Source: Paenibacillus sp. CC-CFT747 | GTDB lineage: Bacteria > Bacillota > Bacilli > Paenibacillales > NBRC-103111 | DNA length: 64,000 bases | Direction: 5' to 3' | Assembly (NCBI GenBank): GCA_030323305.1 | Contig: CP106741.1 | Span: forward strand, 1,121,001-1,185,000 | In this document: piece after piece, positions 8,706 to 17,705 of the stretch | Position numbering within the stretch: position 1 is the first letter of the stretch | Layout of the letters: the number at the start of each line of letters is the position of its first letter | Program-made: the position numbers and the translations under genes | Notes under the pieces: model-generated | The model's database searches: none | Seen by the model: the letters and a program-made list of their open reading frames with translations, nothing else | What the model was told of the DNA's origin: nothing

Positions 8706-9200
8706 ATGCAGCGTTCCATGACCCGGCCGGGAAATCATGTAATGAAAAGCTACGAAACGTACGCAGCCATGCTGTTCCGGATTGCCGTCGTTCACTTAGG
8801 CAGCCGTGAGGATGCGGAGGAAGCCACACAGGATACGTTCATCAAACTAATGGAGAAAGCCCCCGTATTTCAGGATGACGAGCATCAGAAAGCCTGGCTC
8901 ATCCGGGTGATCACCAACCATTGCTACACCCTGCTAGGAAGAGGCTGGCGCAAACGGGAGGTCAAGCTGGACGGTGCGGAGCCGATTGCAGCGGGTGCTC
9001 TAGAAGATACGGCCCTGCTCCATCTGGTAATGGCGCTGCCCGCCAAGTATAAGACGGTCATTCATCTGTACTACTACGAGGACTACCGAGTCCAGGAAAT
9101 CAGCAGCATTCTGCAGATCAGTGAATCCGCGGTGAAGATGAGACTCCAGCGGGGACGACAGCTGTTGAAACTGGATCTGGAAGGAGCGGAACCGCAGTGA
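8706..9200 (+). CDS. ECF sigma factor (sigma-70 family)
   Basis: A ~164-aa ECF sigma factor. Region 2 contains SREDAEEATQDTFIKLMEKA and region 4 contains HLYYYEDYRVQEISSILQIS followed by SAVKMRLQRGRQLLK. I place the start at ATG 8706, downstream of GGAGGG at 8688; an in-frame ATG at 8670 precedes that site. The stop overlaps the GTG of the next gene, a membrane protein that is its likely anti-sigma factor. Signal and regulon are unknown. Confidence 0.85.
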   Translation: MQRSMTRPGNHVMKSYETYAAMLFRIAVVHLGSREDAEEATQDTFIKLMEKAPVFQDDEHQKAWLIRVITNHCYTLLGRGWRKREVKLDGAEPIAAGALEDTALLHLVMALPAKYKTVIHLYYYEDYRVQEISSILQISESAVKMRLQRGRQLLKLDLEGAEPQ

Positions 9201-10180
9201 AAGAAGACCAGTTCAAGACTACCTATAAGAAAGCGGTGGATTCGATGACCCCCAGCGAAGAAATGAAGAAGCGATGGGAAGCCCGTATGCAGAATCCCAC
9301 TCAGGAAAAGAAGCGTCCGCGCAAAACCCTTTATCTCGCCGCCAGCCTTGTGCTCGCGGCCGGTATCGGACTGGCGGCAACCGGCGTCTTGCAGCAGGGC
9401 GGTCCGGCATCGCCGAGCGTGGAGACGGCCGGGACGAATCCGGCCGCCCCTGACCCTGACGCTGTCTCTCCGAATAGCGTGGTGATCCCCAAGCTGAAGC
9501 TGCCGGATGGTAAATCCGGCGCCAAGGCGAAAATGATCGGCTTGGTTGTCTATAAAGGGAACGTCTACACGCAGGCGAACACCCGCCTGGAAGCAGCCGA
9601 TGCGGCTGCGCTGCGCGGCGACAAGCTCGGCCGGACAACCGGCGGCATTGACGAATGGAGCGGCAAGGATTCCTACATTGAGCTGGCCTCCACCATCGGG
9701 GAAACGGATATTTATGCGGTGAAGGGCTATGATTCGGAGTTCCGTGTCATGTCGTACACCGAGATGGACGGCCAAGTTTTTGCCGAGCTGTTCGAGCATA
9801 CGAACGGCATCACCGTGAACAGCGGAGCGGATCTCCTCGGCAAGCTGAACCTGAAGGGCCGGATCGCTTCGGCGGAGTGGGAGAGCTTCGACAGCTGGAA
9901 CAACGGCAAGCAGAGCTACTCGGCGCTGGCGAACGACGCCCATCTCGACGCTTTCCTCGCGGCCCTTCTGAAGGCAAAGCCTCTGGCGGCCGAGCCATTG
10001 ATGGAGCAGGGAATTTACGATGACGAGAATCGCAAGCAGCTTTACCTGATCCTTGAAGACCATAGCCGGGTCGAGCTGACGCTGTTCGGCAAGGGACTGG
10101 TCCGGTACGGCAATGCGCTGGTGTTTTTCGAGGTGGAGCCGGGCGCCTTCCAGGCACTTTGGGAAAGCATGAAAGCGTAA
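9197..10180 (+). CDS. Membrane-anchored anti-sigma factor-like protein
   Basis: A 327-aa protein starting at GTG 9197, overlapping the sigma stop by 4 bp (translational coupling), with AAGGAG upstream. Residues 1-43 are cytoplasmic and charged. A single membrane segment follows (about 44-65, LYLAASLVLAAGIGLAATGV), then a Pro/Ala-rich linker and an extracellular domain of about 230 residues. The topology and gene order fit an anti-sigma factor that holds the ECF sigma at the membrane. I recognise no named sensor domain. Confidence 0.7.
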   Translation: MKEDQFKTTYKKAVDSMTPSEEMKKRWEARMQNPTQEKKRPRKTLYLAASLVLAAGIGLAATGVLQQGGPASPSVETAGTNPAAPDPDAVSPNSVVIPKLKLPDGKSGAKAKMIGLVVYKGNVYTQANTRLEAADAAALRGDKLGRTTGGIDEWSGKDSYIELASTIGETDIYAVKGYDSEFRVMSYTEMDGQVFAELFEHTNGITVNSGADLLGKLNLKGRIASAEWESFDSWNNGKQSYSALANDAHLDAFLAALLKAKPLAAEPLMEQGIYDDENRKQLYLILEDHSRVELTLFGKGLVRYGNALVFFEVEPGAFQALWESMKA

Positions 10181-10206
10181 AGCGGATAGCTGGAGGTAAC
10201 ACCGAA

Positions 10207-10351
10207 AAAGAGTACACCCCTTATAATTGGACATTGGCAAAACCCCATGGGTAAACCGATGAACATACAGGGGTGCATTTTTTATGGCAATCCAAGGACA
10301 ACCATTTAAGCATTATCCGGAGTCCTTGAGAAACACAGCCCCAGCATAAAA
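10207..10351 (+). mobile_element. IS3-family left-end remnant
   Basis: A terminal-repeat-like stretch (GAGTACACCCCTTATAATTG) is followed by an ATG at 10284 and only 21 codons beginning MAIQGQPFKHYPESL, the usual start of an IS3-type OrfA. The rest of the transposase is absent. Confidence 0.5.
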
Positions 10352-10542
10352 AATAATGTTAAAACAGATTGAATGAGATATAATTAATATCAGGAAAAAG
10401 TTACCAACACCCGGAGAAATCGTGTATCTACTGCAAAAGTACAAGTAGATATTTTAGAGTGAAAGCAGCGTGTGCCCTTGTTTCTTATCGGGTTACCCAC
10501 GAATGACTTAGAAAACATGAAAGGAGTTTTCCCCTATCTTCA

Positions 10543-10671
10543 AAGTCAGGCAATCATCCCAACGCCTATTTGATTTCTAAAGATGCTATTACTTCCGGTG
10601 AAATCTTTAGTATAGAATTGGGTACTCCCCTTGGCCCAACAACAGAACTTGTTACTATTAAAGCGGATTAA
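10543..10671 (+). pseudogene. C-terminal gene fragment, family unknown
   Basis: About 40 codons read sensibly (GNHPNAYLISKDAITSGEIF and onward) up to a TAA at 10671, directly before a terminator. No start or upstream domain is present. I do not recognise the family. Together with the IS3 remnant it accounts for the gene-poor, AT-rich 10.2-10.8 kb stretch. Confidence 0.35.
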
Positions 10672-10713
10672 CAGTTTTTATTATTTTTCGGCTGACAAGA
10701 ACATTTGCCCATT

Positions 10714-10739
10714 AAGAGTCGCGTATAGGCGGCTCTTTT
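10714..10739 (+). terminator. Terminator after gene fragment
   Basis: AAGAGTCGC and GCGGCTCTT arms, 6-nt loop, followed by TTTTATTT. Confidence 0.65.
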
Positions 10740-10820
10740 ATTTATGTTGTAAAGTTCTTAGATCAGCACAGAATTGTCTAACTGCTCAGCAACTCTTTAA
10801 TTCCGGGATCCCTCGGGCAT

Positions 10821-11387
10821 CTAATCATTCCACATTCTTGTTACTTTTTTTAATTCTAAGTCCTCGAATTGCATTTTATAGATATCTGGTTTCTTTAATT
10901 GATTCAAAAACTCCAAGCCAAAAGCTGGATCAAAATGATTCATCATCATAGTCATTACAAGACCATGAGTCCCGATTGCTATTTTCTTCCCTCTGTGCTC
11001 TTTTAATATGGGTTTTAGAACGGATATTGCTCTTTTCTGACAATCAGCATTAGACTCTCCACCCGGCAAGGTATAAGTAGGGTCATTAAAACTCTCTCTG
11101 ATACTAGACAGTAACTCTGCATTTTCAATAATAGAAGAGGCAAAATGGCGTTCTCTAAGATCTTCAAATACTTTAATATCTAACTTTAAGTGCTCGGCCA
11201 ATCCCTCGACACTAAGAATTGCTCGAGTATAAGGACTTGATATAATCATGTCTATTCCTTCACCTATAAGTAACTTCGTTAATTTCTCAATATCGATCTT
11301 TCCTTTTGGGGTAAGTCCTCTTGTTCTTTCATTTCCTTCATTGTAAGGGGATTCACCATGCCTAACCATATAGATAATTGTCACCAC
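10821..11387 (-). CDS. Histidine phosphatase (phosphoglycerate-mutase-like) family protein
   Basis: A 188-aa protein with the RHG motif at residues 9-11 (MVRHGESPYNEGN), the second arginine in SSPYTRAILSVEGLAE, the proton-donor Glu in LRERHF and the C-terminal His in IGTHGLVM. These are the four catalytic residues of the branch-1 histidine phosphatases. It hydrolyses a phosphomonoester of unknown identity. The gene is AT-rich and monocistronic, and the start ATG 11387 follows GGAGG(C). Confidence 0.85.
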   Translation of the reverse strand: MVTIIYMVRHGESPYNEGNERTRGLTPKGKIDIEKLTKLLIGEGIDMIISSPYTRAILSVEGLAEHLKLDIKVFEDLRERHFASSIIENAELLSSIRESFNDPTYTLPGGESNADCQKRAISVLKPILKEHRGKKIAIGTHGLVMTMMMNHFDPAFGLEFLNQLKKPDIYKMQFEDLELKKVTRMWND

Positions 11388-11499
11388 AGAGGCCTCCTTG
11401 AGATGCTTTCATTAAATATCACACTGTGATTTCATAACGTTATATACACAAACTTTATGAAATTGTTCAACTCAGAAAATATTCGAGAAAACAATTGAA

Positions 11500-11550
11500 C
11501 TAACCTGCCCCGCTAGCTTAAAAAGGCAACTGATCGCTTTATCATTACTT
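11500..11550. repeat. Dispersed intergenic hairpin repeat, copy C (truncated)
   Basis: AACTAACCTGCCCCGCTAGC followed by GGCAACTGATCGC. Only the left part of the repeat seems present. The rest of the 11.39-11.71 kb gap holds the upstream region of the VOC gene and no other gene that I can see. Confidence 0.45.
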
Positions 11551-11714
11551 TCCATACCGTTTCCTCCTTCCGTTACTCGATACCCACCCTTTAATTGTCA
11601 TATATCCAGACGCTTCCGAATCCATGAGACCGATGAATTCCCGGATCGGCTGTCGTCTATATAAACGAAGGCATAAAGGAACACAAACTAATTTGACGAA
11701 GAGGTGTTTTGAAA

Positions 11715-12131
11715 ATGGCATTAACGTCCTCATTCACGAGCTTCAACCTGCCTGTGAAAAACGTAGAACAATCGAAAGCGTTCTTCACCGGACTCGGATT
11801 CGAGCTCAACCCACAATTCCCCGAGAACGAGAATTCAGTAGCCATCGTGATCGGCGACAACCTGCAGGTCATGCTGATCAAGCAAGCATTCTTTAATACG
11901 CTCACGGAGAAGGAATCCGTCGATACGAGCAAGTATGCGCAGATGACGATCGCCTTGGCCTTCGAGAGCCGGGAAAAGGTCGATGAAATCGTGAATACCG
12001 CGGTCTCCTTGGGCGGGAAATTGCACGCTGAACCCGAGGATCATGGGTTCATGTATCATTGGGGCTTCGTGGACTTGGACGGCCATCTGTGGGCCATTAA
12101 CTACATGAACCTGGATGCGGCACAAGGTTGA
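11715..12131 (+). CDS. VOC-family (glyoxalase/bleomycin-resistance-like) protein
   Basis: A 138-aa vicinal-oxygen-chelate protein. It begins SSFTSFNLPVKNVEQSKAFF and ends with the metal-ligand region FMYHWGFVDLDGHLWAINYM. ATG 11715 is preferred over the upstream TTG because GAGGTG lies ten bases before it. Its closest familiar relatives are the PhnB/YdfO-like lactoylglutathione-lyase homologues of Firmicutes with unknown substrate. It converges on the SRPBCC gene and shares a bidirectional terminator with it. Confidence 0.85.
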   Translation: MALTSSFTSFNLPVKNVEQSKAFFTGLGFELNPQFPENENSVAIVIGDNLQVMLIKQAFFNTLTEKESVDTSKYAQMTIALAFESREKVDEIVNTAVSLGGKLHAEPEDHGFMYHWGFVDLDGHLWAINYMNLDAAQG

Positions 12132-12169
12132 GGCTAATGGAGAGCACGCTCGTACTAGGGTTCAAAAGA

Positions 12170-12198
12170 AAGACGCCGGGCATCTTCCCCGGCGTCTT
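12170..12198. terminator. Bidirectional terminator
   Basis: AAGACGCCGGG and CCCGGCGTCTT form a perfect 11-bp stem between the convergent VOC and SRPBCC genes. Confidence 0.8.
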
Positions 12199-12207
12199 CT
12201 TCGATGA

Positions 12208-12633
12208 TTAGTTTTGTTCGGTATAGGCTTTGAAATTGTCCAGGATCGCTTGCCAGCCTGCTTGCTGGAACTCGACGGGATTGGAGCTTTCCGCGTCGAA
12301 CGTTTCCATGACCTTCGTCTCATTCCCTTGATCGACGAAAGCAATATCCACTCTTCTTCCGTCTTCCATGGTGTAGCCGATCGCCTCATGCCGATTCACT
12401 ACATCGTAGACGCCGCCAAAATCAAAGCCCATGCTTCCATCCTTCGCTTCCATCCGTGTCAGAAACTTGCCGCCGACCCGCAGATCGTTTTCGGCTCTCG
12501 GCGCATGCCAGTCCTCGGACGCTTGATTCCACTTCGTGATGTGATCCGGCTCGGTCCAATAGCGCCATACCTTCTCGACAGGGGCTTGAATGACGGCTTG
12601 CACGGTTACTTTCGTCGGTTGACTCGTTTCCAT
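12208..12633 (-). CDS. SRPBCC (AHSA1/START-like) domain protein
   Basis: A 141-aa single-domain protein. The N-terminal strand VTVQAVIQAPVEKVWRYWTE and the C-terminal helix QQAGWQAILDNFKAYTE are typical of the AHSA1 branch of SRPBCC. I chose ATG 12633 with GAGAGAGGTG upstream. It follows the sigma-70 gene by 76 bp in the same direction, an arrangement common for SigJ-like sigma factors with small ligand-binding partners. Ligand unknown. Confidence 0.85.
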   Translation of the reverse strand: METSQPTKVTVQAVIQAPVEKVWRYWTEPDHITKWNQASEDWHAPRAENDLRVGGKFLTRMEAKDGSMGFDFGGVYDVVNRHEAIGYTMEDGRRVDIAFVDQGNETKVMETFDAESSNPVEFQQAGWQAILDNFKAYTEQN

Positions 12634-12709
12634 TTTAAATAGACACCTCTCTCCTAATATTCGTCGTTTGGTTATTCTCAATAATATAGACGTATGCCAA
12701 TGACGAAAT

Positions 12710-13666
12710 TCATCGGTCCATTCGCTCAGGCAGCCCAAATCGCGAAAATAATGGCGTATGAATGAAGTTTTGAACGTGCAGGATTTGATTTTCTTTGGTT
12801 TCGATGACGTGGATGCCCCAGGGTACCAGTCCATTGCCCTCTTTGTCCGGCATATACTGGGCCAACGCCGGATAACCGCCATTCACCTTAATGGGCACAA
12901 ATCGCGAACCTTCGCAATGCCAGCGAGTAAGCGAATAGAAGGCGGACAAATCTTCCTTACCGCGGATCCACATCTCGAAGGGCGGCATCGACATGCAGCC
13001 TTCCTCGTGGAACAACGCGACGAGCGCAGCAATATCGAATTTCTCGAAGGCCTCCACATACCGGGACAGCAGCTGCTGCTTCGGTTGAACGTCCATGCTG
13101 CTGAGCTCATCCGAGCGAAGCTGCGCCCGGTCCATCGTCTCTCGGGCTCTTTGCAAGGCGCTGTTCACCGCTGCCGGCGACATCGCCAACGTTTCCGCGA
13201 TCTGCTTGGAGGACCATTCAAATACATCCTTCAAAATGAGTACCGCGCGCTGCCGCGGAGGCAAGGTCTGCAGGAGAGCGATGAAGCACAGTTGAAGGGT
13301 ATCTCTGCGGACGAGCCGATCCTCCGGATTGCCCCCAAAGTCGGGGGACGGCCAGATCCAGGCAGTGTCCGGCAGCGTGTCACGCGGCTCGACGATGGCG
13401 ACGGCCGGGTCGAACAGGTCAACGGGAAGCGCGCGGCGTTTGGATTGTCTCAGCTTGTCCAAGCACAGGTTGGAGGCAATCCGATAGACCCAAGTTTTGA
13501 ATGAGGAATCCTGTCTGAACGTGCTCCAGCCCTGCCAGACCCGAATACTCGTCTCCTGAACGGCATCGTCCGCATCGTCCATGGAGCCTAGCATTCGGTA
13601 ACAGAACGAGGTTAAGCCCGGCTTCAAGCTTGCAAATAATGGTTCGTCAAATGCGGTCTCGTTCAT
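12710..13666 (-). CDS. SigJ-like ECF sigma factor with C-terminal SnoaL-like domain
   Basis: A 318-aa sigma factor. The first ~190 residues hold regions 2 (SMDDADDAVQETSIRVWQGW) and 4 (LKDVFEWSSKQIAETLAMSP). The last ~120 residues form a SnoaL/NTF2-like domain (YVEAFEKFDIAALVALFHEE, ending with HTPLFSRFGLPE), the hallmark of ECF41/SigJ-type factors, where this domain replaces a separate anti-sigma factor. ATG 13666 follows AAGGAGG. The usual genetic partner is a carboxymuconolactone decarboxylase or SRPBCC protein, and an SRPBCC gene lies directly downstream. Confidence 0.9.
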   Translation of the reverse strand: MNETAFDEPLFASLKPGLTSFCYRMLGSMDDADDAVQETSIRVWQGWSTFRQDSSFKTWVYRIASNLCLDKLRQSKRRALPVDLFDPAVAIVEPRDTLPDTAWIWPSPDFGGNPEDRLVRRDTLQLCFIALLQTLPPRQRAVLILKDVFEWSSKQIAETLAMSPAAVNSALQRARETMDRAQLRSDELSSMDVQPKQQLLSRYVEAFEKFDIAALVALFHEEGCMSMPPFEMWIRGKEDLSAFYSLTRWHCEGSRFVPIKVNGGYPALAQYMPDKEGNGLVPWGIHVIETKENQILHVQNFIHTPLFSRFGLPERMDR

Positions 13667-13749
13667 CGCGGCCTCCTTAATGATCTCCCCGAAGGGCGGT
13701 ACCTTCATTATAGGCAATGAAGCGGACATCCTCAATCCGAATAGATGGG

Positions 13750-13815
13750 CAGGATTATGGGTTCATTTATCAAGGGCCTTCGAAGACTTGGACGGTCATA
13801 TGTGGGCGATACTTT
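13750..13815 (+). pseudogene. Remnant of a VOC-family C-terminus
   Basis: DYGFIYQG and, one frame over, FEDLDGHMWAIL match the end of VOC proteins such as the gene at 11715-12131. Nothing upstream remains. Confidence 0.45.
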
Positions 13816-14656
13816 TAGTTTGCCACTTTACCTGCGACAAAGAAGCCCGCGGTCTTCGGAAGTGAAAAACATCCTTGCTGATTTATGATTTCATCCACCT
13901 GGTCACGAACTAAGCCATACACATTCAGCCAATGTTCATCCGACACTTCATGTTCGGTATCGCCGCGTTTCATTAATAGAGAAGCATAATAATCCATCAA
14001 TGGCTGAGATTGATTGAATTTTAACACGTCATAAAGCAATTTGGAATCAAACCAATCGAAGTGTGGACGAAGAAAATCAGAACCGTTTTCCAAGGAGAAG
14101 CGCATGGTGGGTACGGAACGAAGAACAATCTTTTCTTCAATCCCCGCTTTCCGTTGGCATGCCAAGTGGATATCCCAAAGAACGCTCATGGATGATTGGC
14201 TGCTGGTCGCAGCTATCAACTGTCCCCCCGGCTTCAAAACCCTTTTCAATTCCCGAACAGCTTTTTCGATATCGGGAACGTGATATAACATGAAGTTGGC
14301 CATCACCAAATCGAACGAATCATCGTGGAATGGAAGACTTTGCACATCACCGGCCTTTAATCCACGTTCGAATAACGGCTTGCTTGAGCTTGAATCCCAG
14401 CTAACATTCCTTCCGACAAATCCAACCCCACCACCGAACCGCCGTTTTGAGAAAATCTCTCTGCAAGCGGAAACAACCAACCCCCTGAGCCACAACCAGC
14501 GTCCAAAGCCTTTTCAGAACCCGACAACGAAATCTGATTCAAAGCCCACTGGGTAAACGAAAAGGGAGCTTGACTGTACAAATTATGGATATCGATTCTC
14601 GTTTGAAGGTGTTTCTTTGTCCCGTATTGCTCCAGTACCAATGCTTTATCATGCAA
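13815..14656 (-). CDS. Class I SAM-dependent methyltransferase (frameshifted)
   Basis: Two frames form a ~280-aa methyltransferase. Motif I is KALDAGCGSGGWLFPLAERF, motif II GSVVGLDLSEGML. The second frame supplies DVQSLPFHDDSFDLVMANFM and the post-motif LKRVLKPGGQLIAATSS. The frame changes at about 14362, where a T is missing in GATTAAAG. Methyltransferase_11 family, substrate unknown. Its stop lies at 13815, next to a VOC remnant. Confidence 0.8.
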
Positions 14657-14754
14657 ATGGCTCGACCTCCCCTTATCTTTTTAATAGTTTTAGTCCAAGA
14701 CCACCCATTCATGGGGTGGATCATTATTTAAAATTCGTTATATTTTTCCATAAC

Positions 14755-14815
14755 CCTTTCCCGTTAGCGTAAGAAGCCGCCGATGATGTCGGCCGCTTGT
14801 TGTCGTTAACTGAAC
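14755..14815. repeat. Dispersed intergenic hairpin repeat, copy D
   Basis: CCCGTTAGCGTAAGAAGCCG followed by a stem with arms AAGCCGCCGA and TCGGCCGCTT (one mismatch). It lies between the methyltransferase and DHFR-like genes. Confidence 0.55.
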
Positions 14816-14910
14816 AAATTTAAACAATAAGGGATCCTCTGACTGCCGCTGCAGCCGGAGAATCCCTATTAAAGTAACGTTCCCTTTAGACCGCTGGGTC
14901 AACCGCACAA

Positions 14911-15448
14911 CTAAGCTGGAACGTAGGTCAACCTGATCACCTTCTTTCCAATTCGATCGCTTGCCACGAGGCGCAGCGGCGGCCGCGGACCGGCGAAGAA
15001 CGGCTTGCCGTGACCCAGCACGACTGGATGGAGATAGAGTCGGTACTCATCAACGAGACCGAGCTTCCGTTAAACTGTGGGCCAACTCCGGCCCGGCCAC
15101 TTCAATCTCCCCTTCATGCTGAGCCTTCAGCCCACGTATGGCCGCGGCGAGGTCGCCCTCGATCAGAGAAGCGTTCGGACCGACGGACTTTAACGTCCTC
15201 GACACCACCCACTTCGGTTTGCTTTGCCACGCCGCTGCGTATTCCCGTTCCGGCGCATCCCATTCAGAATGGTCTCCGTCCCAATACCGCATGTTCTCGT
15301 ACATGCGGCGCCCGTACAGGTAGCCCGCCAGGCCGCCCACGTCGTCGATGAAATGACGGAATAGCACGGGTTCGGTCTGAAATGCCGGGTGGTCGTGGTC
15401 GACGTATCCGTCCAGAGACTGGTTCAATGCGAAAACGATCTTTGCCAT
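14911..15448 (-). CDS. Dihydrofolate-reductase-family (RibD C-terminal-like) protein, frameshifted
   Basis: A ~178-aa member of the DHFR/RibD_C fold. It starts MAKIVFALNQSLDGYVDHDH at ATG 15448 with GGAGGAGAG upstream, has YGRRMYENMRYW and KWVVSRTL in the middle, and ends GLVDEYRLYLHPVVLGHGKP in another frame. Here the frame is restored by removing one base from GAAGCTCG at about 15062. The family is often annotated as dihydrofolate reductase but is usually uncharacterised. It is only distantly similar to the gene at 60416. Confidence 0.75.
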
Positions 15449-15479
15449 GCGACTGACTCTCCTCCCTGGTTTTCTCGCC

Positions 15480-15580
15480 CATTCATCATCCAGATTATAC
15501 GTTCCCAATGGAGCCTTCTTTATGTCTACATTTTATCATCCAACAGCATGTCCGGTTTCTCATGGATTGCTAATGTGCAC
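15480..15580 (-). repeat. DHFR-leader repeat, copy 1 (leader plus start of gene only)
   Basis: On the minus strand GTGCACATTAGCAATCCATG and the following ~45 bp closely match copies at 16767 and 60344. After the leader, ~30 bp resemble the start of the DHFR-like gene at 60416; then similarity ends. Confidence 0.7.
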
Positions 15581-15628
15581 AGTCCTGGCCTGACCGAATA
15601 CAAATTTTATTTATGGATGGTAAATTAA

Positions 15629-15695
15629 ACAATTCTGCCCTTTAGTTGAACAAAGACAGCCGATCCATTCTGATCAACTGCCTTCGTATAAGGAT
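15629..15695. repeat. Dispersed intergenic hairpin repeat, copy E
   Basis: TTCTGCCCTTTAGTTGAACA then an imperfect stem (CAGCCGATC / GATCAACTG). Closest to copy F at 61028. Confidence 0.5.
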
Positions 15696-15716
15696 TAAGC
15701 TCTAACAGGATGTGAA

Positions 15717-15865
15717 GCAGAACAGCCTATTTCCGACAATAGCGATTGGAAAGTCAGTCCTTTGTTTAATTCAGGTACGTATAACATGATTGGACAAGAA
15801 GGAAGATTAGGTTTTATTTACGATGATAGTGAATTGCTCCGATTTTACCCAAACAAGTGTTGCCC
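15717..15865 (+). pseudogene. Fragment of a secreted-protein gene (DUF4871-like?)
   Basis: An open stretch reads PISDNSDWKVSPLFNSGTYN then MIGQEGRLGFIYDDSELLRF. The WKVSP...MIGQEGRLGF pattern recalls a Bacillus exported-protein family (possibly DUF4871), but start and end are missing. Assignment is tentative. Confidence 0.3.
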
Positions 15866-15923
15866 TGTATCCGGGCCACTTCTTCCACTGCTTGTTCTGC
15901 TGGTAGCCCTAGCATGTGTAAAA

Positions 15924-16640
15924 CTATAGAACAAACAATTCCCCGTTATCGAAATAATAAATATCTTCCCACTTATATCCGTACGCTCCATCTTTGAGTT
16001 TAATATGCGGTTCAAAGGTAAAGTAGGAACCATCCATAAGTTTTGCCTTGTTTCCCATCTCAAAATACTTTCTGTGGTCCTTATGACATTCAATCGTATG
16101 ACCGAGATTCCCAGAAAAGTCAAGATTGATGTAACCGAGTTGATCGATGACTTCGTTCATATGTAAGTAAACTTGCTCAAAAGTCATGTCAGGTTTGACA
16201 TAATCGATGAATGCTTTATGAAGCTCCTTTTCGGCATGAATTCCATGCGAAAATTCCAAAACCAATTCGTTTTTTCCATATTCAACCTTTTCCTCGTCAA
16301 TCACTTTTCCATTGATGACGATTAAAGTTCGAGCGAAGTCTCCCCAAAAAGTGTTCCACTCTGGACTAAGGTCAATGGTCACAATGTCATCGCTACCGAC
16401 TGCTATTTCCGATGGGGTATAATCCCTACCTGACTCCGAAATAATCGTCCTCTTACCGACATGCACAAAGGCCCCGACACCATGGTACCAAAATTTCTCT
16501 ATGCCCTTCTTTCGCATGATGTCTTCGGTATTAAAGACGATTTCCTTTTCTGAGATCCCTTCTTTGATCCGTTTCTTTAACTCGCTGATTGTCGCCTTAG
16601 CAATGGATTGTACCTTTTGGTAATGTGCGAGGTGCTCCAT
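15924..16640 (-). CDS. M24-family metallopeptidase (Xaa-Pro aminopeptidase-like), short form
   Basis: A 238-aa pita-bread-fold protein without the N-terminal creatinase domain. The five metal ligands are visible: Asp in IVTIDLSPEW, Asp in GDFARTL, His in GNLGHTIECHKDH, Glu in YFTFEPHI and Glu in WEDIYYF. The ATG at 16640 has GGAGG upstream; the longer frame reaches into a repeat and is not used. It probably cleaves N-terminal residues from peptides. The gene is flanked by two outward-facing DHFR-leader repeats. Confidence 0.8.
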   Translation of the reverse strand: MEHLAHYQKVQSIAKATISELKKRIKEGISEKEIVFNTEDIMRKKGIEKFWYHGVGAFVHVGKRTIISESGRDYTPSEIAVGSDDIVTIDLSPEWNTFWGDFARTLIVINGKVIDEEKVEYGKNELVLEFSHGIHAEKELHKAFIDYVKPDMTFEQVYLHMNEVIDQLGYINLDFSGNLGHTIECHKDHRKYFEMGNKAKLMDGSYFTFEPHIKLKDGAYGYKWEDIYYFDNGELFVL

Positions 16641-16766
16641 TAGTAGCCTCCTATTAGTGAATAAACGGTGTGCAAGGCACCTTCTTATACCACCTAAGCA
16701 TCTGCAAAACTCCTCTCCCCTTGGTTCTTCCCCACTTTCACGAGTCGCGTGAACATGGCCCGTACC

Positions 16767-16975
16767 GTGCACATTAGCAATCCATGAGAAACCGTACATG
16801 CTGGTGGATGATAAAATGTAGACTTAAGGAAGCTGCCTAAGGGACGTTTAATAAGAAGAATGTGACACTCGACGGTTGCTGTGACCCCACGCATGTGATT
16901 GTCGATGAGGAGCTTCACCCGTATACGGTGGACCTGATGGACCAGTCCGATGGTCTGTTTGTTGGATGTAAAAAA
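16767..16975 (+). pseudogene. DHFR-leader repeat copy 2 with truncated DHFR-like gene
   Basis: The leader (16767-16832) is followed by a broken copy of the gene at 60416. The start ATG is changed to CTAAGG, a frameshift follows, then NVTLDGCCDPTHVIVDEELH and MDQSDGLFVG are readable before similarity ends at about 16970. The SRPBCC gene begins immediately after. Confidence 0.75.
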
Positions 16976-16989
16976 CAAGGAGGATTTTC

Positions 16990-17499
16990 ATGGTTAACAA
17001 TCTGAACCAATCGTTCGAAATTGACATTACACGTGTATTCGATGCCCCTCGCGGACTCGTATTTAAAGCATGGACCGAACTCGGGCATTTCGCGAAATGG
17101 TGGGGACCCAATGGGGGCGCCCTTGAAATCGTTAAAATGGATGCTCGATCAGGTGGCGAGTTTATAGGTATTCAGACGTCTGCTGACGGAAATCAGGTTA
17201 TGTGGGTAAAATTTGCATACCAAGAGGTTGTCGAACCCGAGAAAGTGGCTTATATCCGATCCTTTTCTGATGAGCAAGGCCATACGGTCCGGGCGCCTTT
17301 TAGCATGAGCTGGCCTCTTGAAATTATGAATATCCTAACGCTAGAAGATGACAAAGGGAAAACGGTTTTAAAACTTAAAGGTTACCCTGTGAACGCTTCA
17401 GCTGAGGAACATGAAACTTATAAAAGTATGGCCCCAAAGCTTCAACAAGATCTTGAGGGTACCTTCGATAAACTTGCCGACTATCTTGCCTCCCGTTAA
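16990..17499 (+). CDS. SRPBCC (AHSA1-like) domain protein
   Basis: A 169-aa protein with the AHSA1 pattern: FEIDITRVFDAPRGLVFKAW, then HFAKWWGPNGG, and C-terminal LQQDLEGTFDKLADYLAS. ATG 16990 lies behind AAGGAGGATTTTC. Proteins of this group bind hydrophobic ligands or act in stress/toxin response, often next to ArsR regulators; here no regulator is adjacent. It may use the leftover leader of the truncated DHFR-like gene as promoter. Confidence 0.85.
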   Translation: MVNNLNQSFEIDITRVFDAPRGLVFKAWTELGHFAKWWGPNGGALEIVKMDARSGGEFIGIQTSADGNQVMWVKFAYQEVVEPEKVAYIRSFSDEQGHTVRAPFSMSWPLEIMNILTLEDDKGKTVLKLKGYPVNASAEEHETYKSMAPKLQQDLEGTFDKLADYLASR

Positions 17500-17705
17500 T
17501 CACTTTGAATCTTACGTTTCCATTCGGAATATTGGTTCCATAAAACAGCAGAAGCCTAGGACTTTATTTTCTTGTCCCTGGCTGCTGCTGTTTCGTTTAA
17601 TCTGAAAAGAGAGCTCCTCCACTCCTTCTCGCTAATCCCTTCCGTTCCTTCCATTGACTCGATCTCCGTGATGTTCCTAGAAATGTCCGCGAATAAGAGA
17701 TCCGC

